Assembly: GCA_002724635.1 (NCBI GenBank)
Contig: PBPM01000040.1
Coordinates: 1-55,447 of the forward strand
DNA length: 55,447 nt
Direction: 5' to 3'
Source of the DNA: Rhodospirillaceae bacterium
Lineage (GTDB): Bacteria; Pseudomonadota; Alphaproteobacteria; UBA6615
The notes beneath the pieces are model-generated. The model was not told where the DNA came from and ran no database searches. It saw only the letters and a list, made by a program, of their open reading frames with translations. Position numbers and translations under genes: made by a program. Below are positions 19,471 through 28,325 of this stretch, one piece after another. The first letter of the stretch is position 1; each line of letters opens with the position of its first letter.

Positions 19471-20829
19471 TTGGGCACAAACACGGATTCCACGACCGAC
19501 GAGATCGGGGCGACGCCGACGCGCACCATGGTGTTGCAACCGGTTATCCCTTGTTCGAGCGGTGCCGATGCACGTAGCCCTGACACCCGGCTCGATGAGA
19601 CTGCGGGGTTGGCACTTGCTATCTCGCTAAACATCGTGGCCCAACGCGCGGTCGTTGTTACTCGGCCTCGGCCGTCGACCCTGTTCGGTGGCGGTGTAGT
19701 CGACGAGGTGTGCGACCGTATTAAGGCCGAAGAGATCGACCTAGTGATCGTCGGCTGGCCACTCACGCCCGTCCAGCAGCGTAATTTGGAACGTACATGG
19801 AAGTGCAAAGTGATTGATCGGACCGGGCTCATCCTCGAAATATTTGGGGCCCGGGCCCGCACCCGGGAAGGGCAACTACAGGTAGAATTAGCAGCACTCA
19901 GCTATCAGCGTAGTCGGCTCGTACGTTCGTGGACCCATCTCGAGCGCCAGCGTGGCGGTTTTGGTTTCGTCGGCGGGCCGGGCGAACGTCAGATCGAGAT
20001 CGACCGGCGTCTAATTGACGACCGTCTTGCTCGTTTGAAACGCGAACTCGACCAAGTGCGCCGCACTCGGGGGCTGCACCGCAAGGCGCGCGCGCGTGTG
20101 CCGTATCCGCTGATCGCGCTAGCGGGCTACACAAATGCCGGAAAATCAACGCTTTTCAACCGGATCACTGCGGCCGAGGTCTTCGCCGAGGACATGCTGT
20201 TCGCGACACTCGACCCGACGATGCGCCAGCTCGAGTTGCCGTCGGGTCGGACGGCGATCCTGTCCGATACGGTGGGGTTTATCTCGGAACTGCCTACAGA
20301 CCTAGTCGCAGCCTTTCGGGCGACGCTTGAAGAGGTCACCGCGGCGGATGTAATCGTTCATGTGCGCGATTGCGCCGATCCCGACACGAATGCGCAGCGC
20401 GCCGATGTTGAAGACATCCTCGAAAATCTTCTGGACGGTGTGGAACGGCTGGACGACGACGGCACCGCCAAGCCGCCCCCGGTGCAGATAGAAGTGCTCA
20501 ACAAGATCGACCTGATCGATACGGAGGAGCACGCTTTCTTAGCCGAGCAAACGCACTACAATGACGATGTGGTGATGCTCTCGGCCCAGACAGGCGAGGG
20601 GTGCGACGATTTTCTGGCATGCATCGATGCGGTTCTCGCCGCGGACGAAAGCGTGGAGACGTTCGACGTGGCCTTCGCCGATGGGGCCGGCCTTGCCTGG
20701 CTCTATGAGAGGGGCGAAGTGCTCGAACGCGATGACAGTGATGGCCGCGCACGGGTAACGGTGCGCCTTGCGCCGCGCGACATTGCCCGCTTTCGAAAGC
20801 GGCTGGCGGAACGGCTGCCGGTCGAATGA
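19471..20829 (+). CDS. hflX: Ribosome-associated GTPase HflX
   Basis: GTPase that binds the 50S subunit and helps split or rescue stalled ribosomes. The up to 452-residue protein has the N-terminal HflX domain, a helical linker (GFVGGPGERQIEID), and a G domain with Walker A GYTNAGKSTLFN near residue 218, G3 DTVGFI and G4 NKIDL. The start is unsure: TTG at 19471, 9 bases after the hfq stop, or ATG at 19528; neither has a strong ribosome site. The stop overlaps the next ATG by 4 bases (ATGA). hfq-hflX is a conserved pair. Confidence 0.95.
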   Translation: MGTNTDSTTDEIGATPTRTMVLQPVIPCSSGADARSPDTRLDETAGLALAISLNIVAQRAVVVTRPRPSTLFGGGVVDEVCDRIKAEEIDLVIVGWPLTPVQQRNLERTWKCKVIDRTGLILEIFGARARTREGQLQVELAALSYQRSRLVRSWTHLERQRGGFGFVGGPGERQIEIDRRLIDDRLARLKRELDQVRRTRGLHRKARARVPYPLIALAGYTNAGKSTLFNRITAAEVFAEDMLFATLDPTMRQLELPSGRTAILSDTVGFISELPTDLVAAFRATLEEVTAADVIVHVRDCADPDTNAQRADVEDILENLLDGVERLDDDGTAKPPPVQIEVLNKIDLIDTEEHAFLAEQTHYNDDVVMLSAQTGEGCDDFLACIDAVLAADESVETFDVAFADGAGLAWLYERGEVLERDDSDGRARVTVRLAPRDIARFRKRLAERLPVE

Positions 20830-21635
20830 GCATCGTGCGATCCAACCATGAACGCGTGTCCGAACTGATTCGCGCTGCTGCGGTAAACATTATCCTGCCG
20901 CGTTTCCGGGCACTTGGGGAAGGGGAGGTCGATGAGAAGGAGGGTGGCGAACTTGTGACTGTCGCCGATATTGAGTCCGAGGCTTGGCTGGCCCGGCATT
21001 TGCCTGAGCTTGTGCCGGGGAGTGTGGTCGTAGGTGAAGAGGCAGTCTTTGCGGACAGGTCGGTGTTCGAGAGACTGTCGGGCGACGCACCGGTCTGGGT
21101 CATCGACCCGGTCGACGGCACGTGGAACTTCGCCAATGGCCGTCCGACATTTGCCGTCATTGTTGCCTATGTCGTGCGCGGTGAGGTCGAGGCCGGCTGG
21201 ATCTACGAGCCGGTCTCCGAACGGCTGGCCTTCGGTGCGCGCGGTGAGGGGGTTTCGCTCGACGGGCGGGCAATCAGCCTGGGGACGGCTGGTGGGACAT
21301 CCGATTTCGTCGGCACCGCGGCGCGCTATCTACGCGAACGGGCGGAGGCCGCTCCCGAGACCGTGCGTCAGGTGTTCCCGCCGCGCTGCGCGGGCAACGA
21401 GTATATCCGCATTCTGTCCGGCGAACGGTCTTTCTCGGCCTATACCAAACTGCTGCCATGGGATCATGCTGCCGGGAGTTTTTTGGTTCGTGAAGCCGGC
21501 GGGCACAATGCATTGCTCAACGGCGGGCGTTATGACCTGACCCGTCCGAAGGGCGACATGTTGACAGCAACGAGCCTGGATGTCTGGGAAACTATTCGCG
21601 ATGTACTGGCCCCGGGTAACGCAGATGCACGATGA
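20826..21635 (+). CDS. Inositol-monophosphatase-family phosphatase
   Basis: A 269-residue Mg-dependent sugar-phosphate or nucleotide phosphatase. The lithium-sensitive phosphatase motifs are present: GEEA, WVIDPVDGTWNFANG and, near the C-terminus, WDHAAGSFLVREAGG. The family includes inositol-1-phosphatase, histidinol-phosphatase and CysQ, and the sequence alone does not decide which. It overlaps hflX by 4 bases and ends this plus-strand series; mazG converges on it 165 bases downstream. Confidence 0.85.
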   Translation: MSIVRSNHERVSELIRAAAVNIILPRFRALGEGEVDEKEGGELVTVADIESEAWLARHLPELVPGSVVVGEEAVFADRSVFERLSGDAPVWVIDPVDGTWNFANGRPTFAVIVAYVVRGEVEAGWIYEPVSERLAFGARGEGVSLDGRAISLGTAGGTSDFVGTAARYLRERAEAAPETVRQVFPPRCAGNEYIRILSGERSFSAYTKLLPWDHAAGSFLVREAGGHNALLNGGRYDLTRPKGDMLTATSLDVWETIRDVLAPGNADAR

Positions 21636-21686
21636 TAAGGGAAGCCGACATCGCACCATTTGAAAGCTGCGTTCATTGGCCTGAGA

Positions 21687-21706
21687 GCCATTGTATACTC
21701 AATGGC
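21687..21706. terminator. Stem-loop between convergent genes (possible bidirectional terminator)
   Basis: GCCATTG (21687-21693), loop TATACT and CAATGGC (21700-21706) form a perfect 7-bp hairpin, with a further GGCC/GGCC pairing possible outside it. It lies between the convergent phosphatase and mazG genes, where a terminator is expected. There is no strong T-run on either side, so its action is uncertain. Confidence 0.35.
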
Positions 21707-21800
21707 TGGCCATTTACGTAAAGCGCGATCACGAGTTATCCTTCTGCAGTTGGACGACCGCCAAGGCGGATGCGTGGAGCACGCGGGGAGTTGCAGGAGT

Positions 21801-22604
21801 TTACAACCCACGCCTTTTTGCTGCTTGCCAGCGTTCCTCGTAAATATTCAATCCGACTTTGTCCCAGGTGAGACCATCATCACGGATCGTGTTCTCGACA
21901 TCGCGGAAGCGGCGTTCGAATTTGGCATTGGTACCCTGCAGCGAATTCTCCGGGTTCAGTTTGAGATGTCGGGCAAGATTGACGCACGAAAAAAGGAGAT
22001 CTCCCATTTCATCGGACATCCGCTCGGCGGATCCGCCGTTGGAAATCTCGGCCTTCAATTCCTCCAGCTCTTCCTCGAGTTTTTCGATTACCGGCCCGAG
22101 TTCTTCCCAGTCGAAGCCACCGCGCGCAGCCCGTTTCTGAAGTTTCTCGGCCCGTGTGAGGGCAGGCAGGGCGACGGGGACGTCGTCCAGCAGGCTAGGT
22201 ATTTCGCCCCGGGCCTCTGATTTTTCCTCGCGTTCGTGCGCCTTCTGGCGCTCCCAGTCGTCGCGCAGGTTGGACTCTGGATTGTGATTGTCTGTGTCGA
22301 AGACATGCGGATGGCGGCGGACCAGCTTGTCTACGATTGCACCGGCGACGTCCTCGAAATCGAAAGATTTCTCCTCTTCGGCCATACGGGCATGGAAAAC
22401 GACTTGGAGCAGCAGATCGCCGAGTTCGTCGCGCAAGCTCTCGCGGTCGCCGCGCTCGATCGCGTCTGCGACCTCGTATGCCTCCTCGATGGTATATGGT
22501 GCAATAGATCTGAAATCCTGCTCGATATCCCAGGGGCAGCCGCTTGTAGGGTGGCGCAGCTGAGCCATGATATCGATCAGGCGGTCGATGTTGCGCGCCG
22601 TCAT
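21801..22604 (-). CDS. mazG: Nucleoside triphosphate pyrophosphohydrolase MazG
   Basis: Hydrolyses nucleoside triphosphates to monophosphates, cleaning damaged nucleotides and helping limit ppGpp responses. The 267-residue protein contains two MazG modules: the first with CPWDIEQDFRSIAPYTIEEAYE and DELGDLLLQVVFHA, the second with EELEELKAEI and DEMGDLLFSCVNLARHL. The start ATG at 22604 is set by the strong ribosome site GGAGG 6 bases upstream; the longer frame to 22670 is not needed. Size and two-domain layout are normal for proteobacterial MazG. Confidence 0.95.
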   Translation of the reverse strand: MTARNIDRLIDIMAQLRHPTSGCPWDIEQDFRSIAPYTIEEAYEVADAIERGDRESLRDELGDLLLQVVFHARMAEEEKSFDFEDVAGAIVDKLVRRHPHVFDTDNHNPESNLRDDWERQKAHEREEKSEARGEIPSLLDDVPVALPALTRAEKLQKRAARGGFDWEELGPVIEKLEEELEELKAEISNGGSAERMSDEMGDLLFSCVNLARHLKLNPENSLQGTNAKFERRFRDVENTIRDDGLTWDKVGLNIYEERWQAAKRRGL

Positions 22605-23169
22605 TTTTGCCTCCGGAGTTGAGGGAAATCGAAGCCTAGTGTGTGGCGAGATTCGATGGAATGGACGCATTACTGAGTGAGCTAAATATTCGTGAGTTAG
22701 TTACCGATTTCGGGTTGCATGTCCCGAGGTTCGTAGTTCGAGGGGGAGTCGAAATAATGCTCCGAGGATCTGGTGCAGGGCCAGCAGAGGTCTGGGGCGT
22801 GTTGTTGTCCAGTTAGAAGGTGATCGTTGCGAAGATGATCGTCCCGCGGATTTAATCGCATTGCAGACAGTAAGCATGCGGGTGTTGATCGCAGCGGCCG
22901 TCGCGCCGCACCAAAATCCATACCAGTCGGATGATAGCACCCGCTGGCCTCGGGCTAGGCCGAGATTTGCGCCGACGACGAGAACCTAGGTGCCACTTGG
23001 TTGCTGCGGCGCGCGGTCTCGAACGTGTCTGGTCGGACGAACTTCAGTTTGGCTAAGACTGCCTTCGGTTCTCCCGATTATTCGAATTCGCCGCGTTTTG
23101 ATGGACAACGCCTTGCCGCGACGCGTGCGCAGTGGTCCAATCAGTTTGAAGGTATTCTCGGGAGGCGAC
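22605..23169. other. 565-base region without a convincing gene
   Basis: Lies between divergent mazG and the SDR gene. A 51-codon plus frame (22661-22816) and overlapping minus frames of 74-79 codons (about 22697-22940) exist but show no recognisable domain and lack clear ribosome sites. The right part carries the SDR promoter region and its ribosome site. It may hold promoters, a small RNA or decayed coding sequence; I can support none of these firmly. Confidence 0.4.
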
Positions 23170-23952
23170 ATGGCGATTGGTATTTCACTCAACGGCAAGC
23201 GCGCACTCGTGACTGGCGGCGCGAGTGGCATTGGAGCGACGACCGCCGGCATCCTCCGTGATCTCGGCGCGACGGTTGCCATCGCGGATATCAGCGAGGA
23301 GGGGCTCGCAACATCGAGTGCGCAGCTTGGTGATTGCCCGACCTTCGTGTGCGACGTGGCAGAGGAGCCGCAGGTAGAGGCCACGACTAGCGCGGCAGCG
23401 GACGCACTGGGCGGGCTCGATATTGCGGTTAACGCAGCGGGCGTTGTCGACGAGGTCAAGTATGCCCTAGAGCGCGACATGGAGCCCTGGCAGCGCATTA
23501 TGGACGTGAACTTCCGCGGCACCTACCAGGTCTGCCGCGCGGCGGCTCGGATCATGGTAGCGCAGGGGTCGGGCTCCATCGTCAACATCGCCTCGGTGAA
23601 CGGTCCCGGAGGCTGGCCCCGGCGCACGGCTTATGGCCCCTCGAAGGCAGCGATAATAGCGCTGACCCGCGAATTGGCCTGCGAATGGGGCGACAGGGGC
23701 GTTCGTGTAAATGCCGTTGGCCCTGGCTATATCGCGACACCGATGATCCAAGGATTAGTGGACGTAGGCAAAGTGGACACTGATCGGCTCAACAATCGCA
23801 CGCCTCTAGGCAGGTTGGGCACGCCGACCGAGGTGGGACAGGCGATCGCATTCCTAGCGTCGGACATGGCGTCCTACATTACCGGCGAGACCTTGTTCGT
23901 GGACGGTGGCTGGATGGCCTATGGCGGCGCCGGCGACGTGAAAACGTTTTGA
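23170..23952 (+). CDS. SDR-family NAD(P)-dependent oxidoreductase
   Basis: A 260-residue classical short-chain dehydrogenase. It has the cofactor motif [15 protein letters not shown], the catalytic Ser in IVNIASVNGP and the YxxxK pair in AYGPSKAAI, then NAVGPGYIATPM and a C-terminal VDGGWMAYGG. The ATG at 23170 follows a good ribosome site (GGGAGGCGAC); the frame is open about 60 codons further upstream but without family similarity. It stands alone, between divergent mazG and a convergent DsbA-like gene, so its substrate cannot be inferred. Confidence 0.85.
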   Translation: MAIGISLNGKRALVTGGASGIGATTAGILRDLGATVAIADISEEGLATSSAQLGDCPTFVCDVAEEPQVEATTSAAADALGGLDIAVNAAGVVDEVKYALERDMEPWQRIMDVNFRGTYQVCRAAARIMVAQGSGSIVNIASVNGPGGWPRRTAYGPSKAAIIALTRELACEWGDRGVRVNAVGPGYIATPMIQGLVDVGKVDTDRLNNRTPLGRLGTPTEVGQAIAFLASDMASYITGETLFVDGGWMAYGGAGDVKTF

Positions 23953-23999
23953 ATGAGCGAAGCCGACGGCACGGGACAGGACAGGACAGTAAACAGAGG

Positions 24000-24110
24000 G
24001 TTGCGTGAATACGAAAAGACAAACAAGGCGTATAATATATATTATGTTAAATACTGGTCTTAAAACAAAAACAATATCTTATTTAATTATATTAATATTA
24101 TTTTTCGGTT
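24000..24110. other. AT-rich intergenic segment with a perfect palindrome
   Basis: About 110 bases that are some three-quarters A/T in a chromosome of roughly 60% GC. It contains the perfect 14-base palindrome ATAATATATATTAT (24032-24045) and further A/T runs. It lies between the convergent SDR and DsbA-like genes, so it is not an obvious promoter region for either. Confidence 0.6.
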
Positions 24111-24794
24111 CTAGTGTGTCGTAACGGGGTTTCCCGCAGCCCGCGCCAACTCCACTTGCTTCTTAATGCTCAGTTCGCCCGACACCCAGGCGTCGAGGAT
24201 TGGTTGCAGGCTGTCAAACGGCTGATACCCAACACTCAAGGCGCAAAGAGCTTCGTCTTCGCGTAAGACCATCGTGGGAAAACCCGCGACACCCGCCTGC
24301 TGGCACCAGGCAAAGTCGTTGATCGTCTCCTGCTTCGCCTCCTCGGATTCGAACACGGTGGTAAACGTTTTCGCGTCGATGCCCTCGGCTTCGGCATACT
24401 GCTCGAAGGTTTCGAGTTTGGTCGTGTCCATGTTTTCCAAGTAGTAGCCCTTGTGTATGCGCTCGTAGAACGGCATCAGCGCATCGGGCTTGATGTTGCG
24501 AACGACAACGGACGCGCGGCAGGCCGGCTCCGTGTCGAGAACGAAGCCCTCGCGGTCGAAGAAGGCGTAATTGAAGGGCTGTCCTGTAGCTTCCGCGACC
24601 TGTTCCCAGTGATGCTTGATCCGGGCCTTGTACTCATCGCTCATGGGGTCTGTATCGAACGCATGCAGGCCGCCTACAACCAAGCGTGTCGGCGCGGCAT
24701 TGCTGTATTTCTTGATGATCTTGTTCAGGACCGGTGAGAAACCCCAACACCAGGAGCACATCGGATCTCCGACATAGATGATTTCGCATTCCAT
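24111..24794 (-). CDS. DsbA-family thioredoxin-fold protein (cytoplasmic)
   Basis: A 227-residue DsbA-like protein with the redox motif CSWC near the N-terminus (GDPMCSWCWGF) and the cis-proline segment WCQQAGVAGFPTMVL. There is no signal peptide, so it probably acts in the cytoplasm, in the manner of the FrnE-like or disulfide-isomerase-like subgroup. The ATG at 24794 directly before ECEIIYVGDP is preferred over an upstream in-frame start; a GGAGTG lies about 11 bases before it. It is the last gene of the minus-strand series, 89 bases after the metallo-hydrolase gene. Confidence 0.82.
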   Translation of the reverse strand: MECEIIYVGDPMCSWCWGFSPVLNKIIKKYSNAAPTRLVVGGLHAFDTDPMSDEYKARIKHHWEQVAEATGQPFNYAFFDREGFVLDTEPACRASVVVRNIKPDALMPFYERIHKGYYLENMDTTKLETFEQYAEAEGIDAKTFTTVFESEEAKQETINDFAWCQQAGVAGFPTMVLREDEALCALSVGYQPFDSLQPILDAWVSGELSIKKQVELARAAGNPVTTH

Positions 24795-24883
24795 GATTGG
24801 TGGCACTCCGTTTTGGGCTTTGTTTCCGGCGTTTTCGTAAAGGCTAGGGCCGAGCAGAGGATTACAAACTCCTTCTAGGTACA

Positions 24884-25660
24884 TTATTCGGGAACATGGA
24901 TTACCAGTCCGTCATGCCCTGGTTCGACGCCTGCGGGAAGTCGCGCCGCGAGCCGCGCATAGTCAGTGCGGTGGCTGAGATGGGTCAGGATCGCGCGCCT
25001 CGGTCCAATCCGCTCGATCCAGCCGAGCGTCTGCTCCACATGGCTGTGAGTCGGATGCGGGTTGTCACTCAGCGCATCGACGATCCAGACATCGATGCCG
25101 TCGAGTAACTCAAATGCATGCTCAGGTAATCTTTTAACATCTGTCGAGTAAGCAAATGATCCGAAACGGAAACCCAGCGACGGCATCCGACCGTGCTCTT
25201 GGATGAAGGGCTGGATATCGATATCGCCGATTGAAAATGGCCCGTCAATCACGTTTGGGCTTAGGCATGGACGCCAGAATTGCGGATTAATCTCTCGATA
25301 TGGTTCGAAAATATAGCCGAAGCGTTCCTGCAGTATCTTGAGAGTTTCGGCGCTTCCCCAAGCGTCGAGCGCTCCACCGTGTTGATAGTTCAGGCTCCGG
25401 ATATCGTCGATTCCGTTCACATGGTCCGCATGGGCATGGGTGTACAGGATCGCGTCGATTTCCCAGACATTTATATCGAGAAGCTGGTTACGCAGATCAG
25501 GCGAGGTGTCGACTAGGATCCGGGTGCTGTCGGTCTCGACGATTATCGAGGGCCGGCGCCGCCGGTTGCGCGGGTCGTTGCGGTCGATATCGGCCCACCC
25601 GTCCGGGCCCATCAGCGGCGTCCCACCCGAGCTGCCGCAACCGAGCATTGTTACCTTCAC
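24884..25660 (-). CDS. Metallo-beta-lactamase-fold hydrolase, PhnP-like
   Basis: A 258-residue MBL-fold phosphodiesterase. The metal site is clear in THAHADHVNG, with CGSSGGTP at the N-terminus and HGRMPSLGFRFGSFAYSTDV and a late HLSH. The closest known function is PhnP, which opens phosphoribosyl cyclic phosphate, but no other phosphonate genes are present, so another cyclic-nucleotide or RNA-end substrate is possible. The start is a GTG at 25660 that overlaps the tatD stop (GTGA). The tatD-MBL pair behind metG is widespread in alphaproteobacteria. Confidence 0.88.
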   Translation of the reverse strand: MKVTMLGCGSSGGTPLMGPDGWADIDRNDPRNRRRRPSIIVETDSTRILVDTSPDLRNQLLDINVWEIDAILYTHAHADHVNGIDDIRSLNYQHGGALDAWGSAETLKILQERFGYIFEPYREINPQFWRPCLSPNVIDGPFSIGDIDIQPFIQEHGRMPSLGFRFGSFAYSTDVKRLPEHAFELLDGIDVWIVDALSDNPHPTHSHVEQTLGWIERIGPRRAILTHLSHRTDYARLAARLPAGVEPGHDGLVIHVPE

Positions 25661-26454
25661 GGGCTTTTGTGCCTCTCGGCGCGAGAGAACAGCCGGAAGA
25701 AGTTGTCGGTCGTGCACCTTTGCAGGTCTCTGGCCGTCATACCTTTCACGTTGGCCAGAGTTTCCGCGGTGTGCACCACGAAGGATGGCTCGTTGCGCTT
25801 GCCGCGGTTGGGCGCCGGCGCCAAGAACGGCGCATCGGTTTCGACCAGCAGCCGGTTCTCTGGTACGTCGCGGGCGATCTCGCGAAGTTCCTGAGCATTC
25901 TTGAAGGTCAGGATGCCGGAGAAACTCACATACATGCCGAGTTCTAGCGCTGCCTCGGCCAGGCCGCGGCCACTGGAGAAGCAATGCATGACTCCGGTGA
26001 AGGCGCCCTTCCCCATCTCGTCGCGCAGGATATCGGCAGTGTCCTCGTCTGCGTCGCGTGCATGCACCACCAACGGTAGCCCGGTCTCGCGCGCGGCTGC
26101 GATGTGCGCGCGGAAGCTTACCTGCTGGCGGTCTCGCGGGCTGCGGTCATAGTAATAGTCAAGGCCGGACTCGCCGATCCCAACCACGCGAGGATGTGCA
26201 GCCATCTCAACCAGCCGGTCGGGGCCGTCCACCCCTTCTTCGCCTGCATAGTGGGGATGCACGCCCACCGTGCACCAGACGTCTTCGAATCGTTCGGCCA
26301 CGGCGCGCACGCCGTCGAAGCGGCTGAGATGGGTAGAGATTGATACCATGGTACCGACGCCGGCGGCGCGGGCGCGGGCGACTACATCATCTACCTCGTC
26401 GTCGAAATCCAGGAAGTCCAGATGGCAGTGGCTGTCGACTAGCATCGGGCTCAT
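25657..26454 (-). CDS. tatD: TatD-family metal-dependent DNase
   Basis: A 265-residue TIM-barrel hydrolase related to TatD/YcfH, which act as 3'-5' exonucleases or D-aminoacyl-tRNA hydrolases. The metal ligands appear in VDSHCHLDF, GESGLDYYYD, VVHARDADEDT, MHCFSSG and LLVETDAPFLAP. The ATG at 26454 overlaps the metG stop (ATGA); an in-frame ATG three codons on is an alternative. It overlaps the next gene by 4 bases, so metG-tatD-MBL are translationally linked. Confidence 0.94.
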   Translation of the reverse strand: MSPMLVDSHCHLDFLDFDDEVDDVVARARAAGVGTMVSISTHLSRFDGVRAVAERFEDVWCTVGVHPHYAGEEGVDGPDRLVEMAAHPRVVGIGESGLDYYYDRSPRDRQQVSFRAHIAAARETGLPLVVHARDADEDTADILRDEMGKGAFTGVMHCFSSGRGLAEAALELGMYVSFSGILTFKNAQELREIARDVPENRLLVETDAPFLAPAPNRGKRNEPSFVVHTAETLANVKGMTARDLQRCTTDNFFRLFSRAERHKSP

Positions 26455-28061
26455 TCTGTTACCTCTTCGTCCACATAGCGTGGAAAGACCGGACTTGGCT
26501 TGGGCAGCGCAACACCCGCCACGAGTGCGTGGTTCGGCGCAAGATGCGTGAAATCGCGTGCGTCAGCCGGGACCGCGAGCTGATCAAGCATGGCGGCTGC
26601 GCCGAAAGGCATCACGGGCTGAATCAGGATCGCCAGACGGCGAATCGTCTCCAACAGGGTGTAGAGCACCGTTGCCATACGCGGTGGGTCGGACTTACGC
26701 AATTCCCAAGGGGCCTGAGCGTCCACATATCGATTGGCGTCGCCAACGACGCGCCAGATGGCCTCTAGCCCGCGGTGGAAAGCCTGCCGGTCGAACTCGC
26801 TGCGTGCGCTGTCGAGCGCACCCGCCGCCGCCGCGAGCAGCGCTTTGTCGTCCGCTGTGAATGTGCCGGGTCGCGGCACCATCCCGCCGCAATTCTTCGC
26901 GATCATCGACAGGGAACGCTGGGCGAGATTGCCAATATCGTTGGCTAGGTCCCCGTTGATGCGCGAGACCATGGTTTCGTGGCTTATGTAGCCATCATTG
27001 CCGAACGGCACCTCGCGCAGGAGATAATAGCGTACCGGGTCGAGGCCGTAGCGTTCGACCAAGTCCTGAGGCAGCACAACGTTACCGAGGGACTTGGACA
27101 TCTTCTCACCCCTGTTAAGCAGCCAGCCATGGGCATAGACCCGCTTCGGCGGCGCCATCCCCGCGGCCATCAGGAAGGCCGGCCAGTAGACGGCGTGGAA
27201 GCGCACAATGTCTTTGCCCACCATGTGAAGATCGGCGGGCCAATACTCTACATAGTTGGGATTTTCCTTTTCAGGATAGCCTACTGCCGTCAGGTAGTTG
27301 GTCAGCGCGTCGAGCCATACATACATGATGTGGTCTGGGTCGTCGGGAACCGGGATTCCCCAGTTGAAGCTGGTGCGGCTAATAGACAGGTCCTTGAGCC
27401 CGCCCTCGACGAATCTGACAACCTCGTTACGTCGCGTGTCTGGGCCGATAAAGTTCGGATTAGCGGCATAGAAATCGAGCAGCGGCTGCTGCCATTTGGA
27501 AAGGTCGAAGAAATAGCTCGGCTCCTCGACCCATTCGACCTCGGCCCCGCTGGGGGCAATTTTCTGACCGTCGGCGTTCTCTTCTAGCTCGGATTCGGCA
27601 TAGAACGCCTCATCGCGCACTGCATACCAGCCTGAATAGCTATCTAGGTAGATGTGCCCATTATCCTCAATCGCCCGCCAGATCGCCTGAGCTGCGCGGA
27701 CGTGACGTTCCTCCGTTGTTCGGATGAAGTCGTCGTTGGAATAGTTCATATCTTCCGTGAGCCGGCGGAAGTTCTGGCTGACCTCATCGGTGAAGGCCTG
27801 CGGGTCGACGCCCGCGGCCTTGGCCGATTTCTCGACTTTCTGGCCGTGTTCGTCCGTACCGGTGAGGAAATGAACGTCGAACCCGTCTAGGCGCTTGAAA
27901 CGCGCGAGCACGTCGCACGCGAGGGTTGTGTAGGCATGGCCGATATGGGGCCGATCGTTCACATAGTAAATCGGCGTGGTCAGATAGTACGGGCGGGATG
28001 CCAAGGTGTCGTTCTTTCGGGTGCCAGTGTGATTTGTCTTAGTATCTGAGGAGGCTAGCAT
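26451..28061 (-). CDS. metG: Methionyl-tRNA synthetase
   Basis: Charges initiator and elongator tRNA-Met. The 536-residue class I synthetase has the HIGH-type motif (YYVNDRPHIGHAYTT) and KMSKSLGNV, followed by an anticodon-binding domain. The zinc-knuckle cysteines are not seen in the insert (AFYAESELEENADGQ), and there is no C-terminal EMAP-like domain; this short form is common in alphaproteobacteria. The start at 28061 overlaps the preceding small gene by 7 bases; the first ~22 residues are poorly conserved, so a start nearer ASRPYYLTTP is possible. Confidence 0.96.
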   Translation of the reverse strand: MLASSDTKTNHTGTRKNDTLASRPYYLTTPIYYVNDRPHIGHAYTTLACDVLARFKRLDGFDVHFLTGTDEHGQKVEKSAKAAGVDPQAFTDEVSQNFRRLTEDMNYSNDDFIRTTEERHVRAAQAIWRAIEDNGHIYLDSYSGWYAVRDEAFYAESELEENADGQKIAPSGAEVEWVEEPSYFFDLSKWQQPLLDFYAANPNFIGPDTRRNEVVRFVEGGLKDLSISRTSFNWGIPVPDDPDHIMYVWLDALTNYLTAVGYPEKENPNYVEYWPADLHMVGKDIVRFHAVYWPAFLMAAGMAPPKRVYAHGWLLNRGEKMSKSLGNVVLPQDLVERYGLDPVRYYLLREVPFGNDGYISHETMVSRINGDLANDIGNLAQRSLSMIAKNCGGMVPRPGTFTADDKALLAAAAGALDSARSEFDRQAFHRGLEAIWRVVGDANRYVDAQAPWELRKSDPPRMATVLYTLLETIRRLAILIQPVMPFGAAAMLDQLAVPADARDFTHLAPNHALVAGVALPKPSPVFPRYVDEEVTE

Positions 28062-28303
28062 TTGGGGTCGCTGGGCTGTTCCTGCTCTCGTCGCAGCGCC
28101 TTCTGTTTCTCGGCTTCCTTATGGCCAAACCAGACCGCTGCAAGCAACGGCCACATCAGGATTAGCAGCCAGTCGAACGCCGCGGGTGGTAGAAACGCCA
28201 TGCCACGCGGCTCGAGGAAGAAGTGTTCGATCATGCCGACGATGATCACGATCCACATTATGTAGGTCATCGGCGTGAGATAACGCAGCAGGTATAACCT
28301 CAT
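28055..28303 (-). CDS. Small membrane protein of unknown function
   Basis: An 82-residue protein with two hydrophobic helices (MTYIMWIVIIVGMIEHFF and FDWLLILMWPLLAAVWFG) and a charged C-terminal tail rich in Lys, Arg, Glu and Gln. I do not recognise a named family. It sits 22 bases after holB and overlaps metG by 7 bases, so it is very likely translated as part of this operon. The tight packing and two clean helices argue that it is a real gene. Confidence 0.65.
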   Translation of the reverse strand: MRLYLLRYLTPMTYIMWIVIIVGMIEHFFLEPRGMAFLPPAAFDWLLILMWPLLAAVWFGHKEAEKQKALRREQEQPSDPKC

Positions 28304-28325
28304 GGCGGGTCACCGGGTCCGTTCG

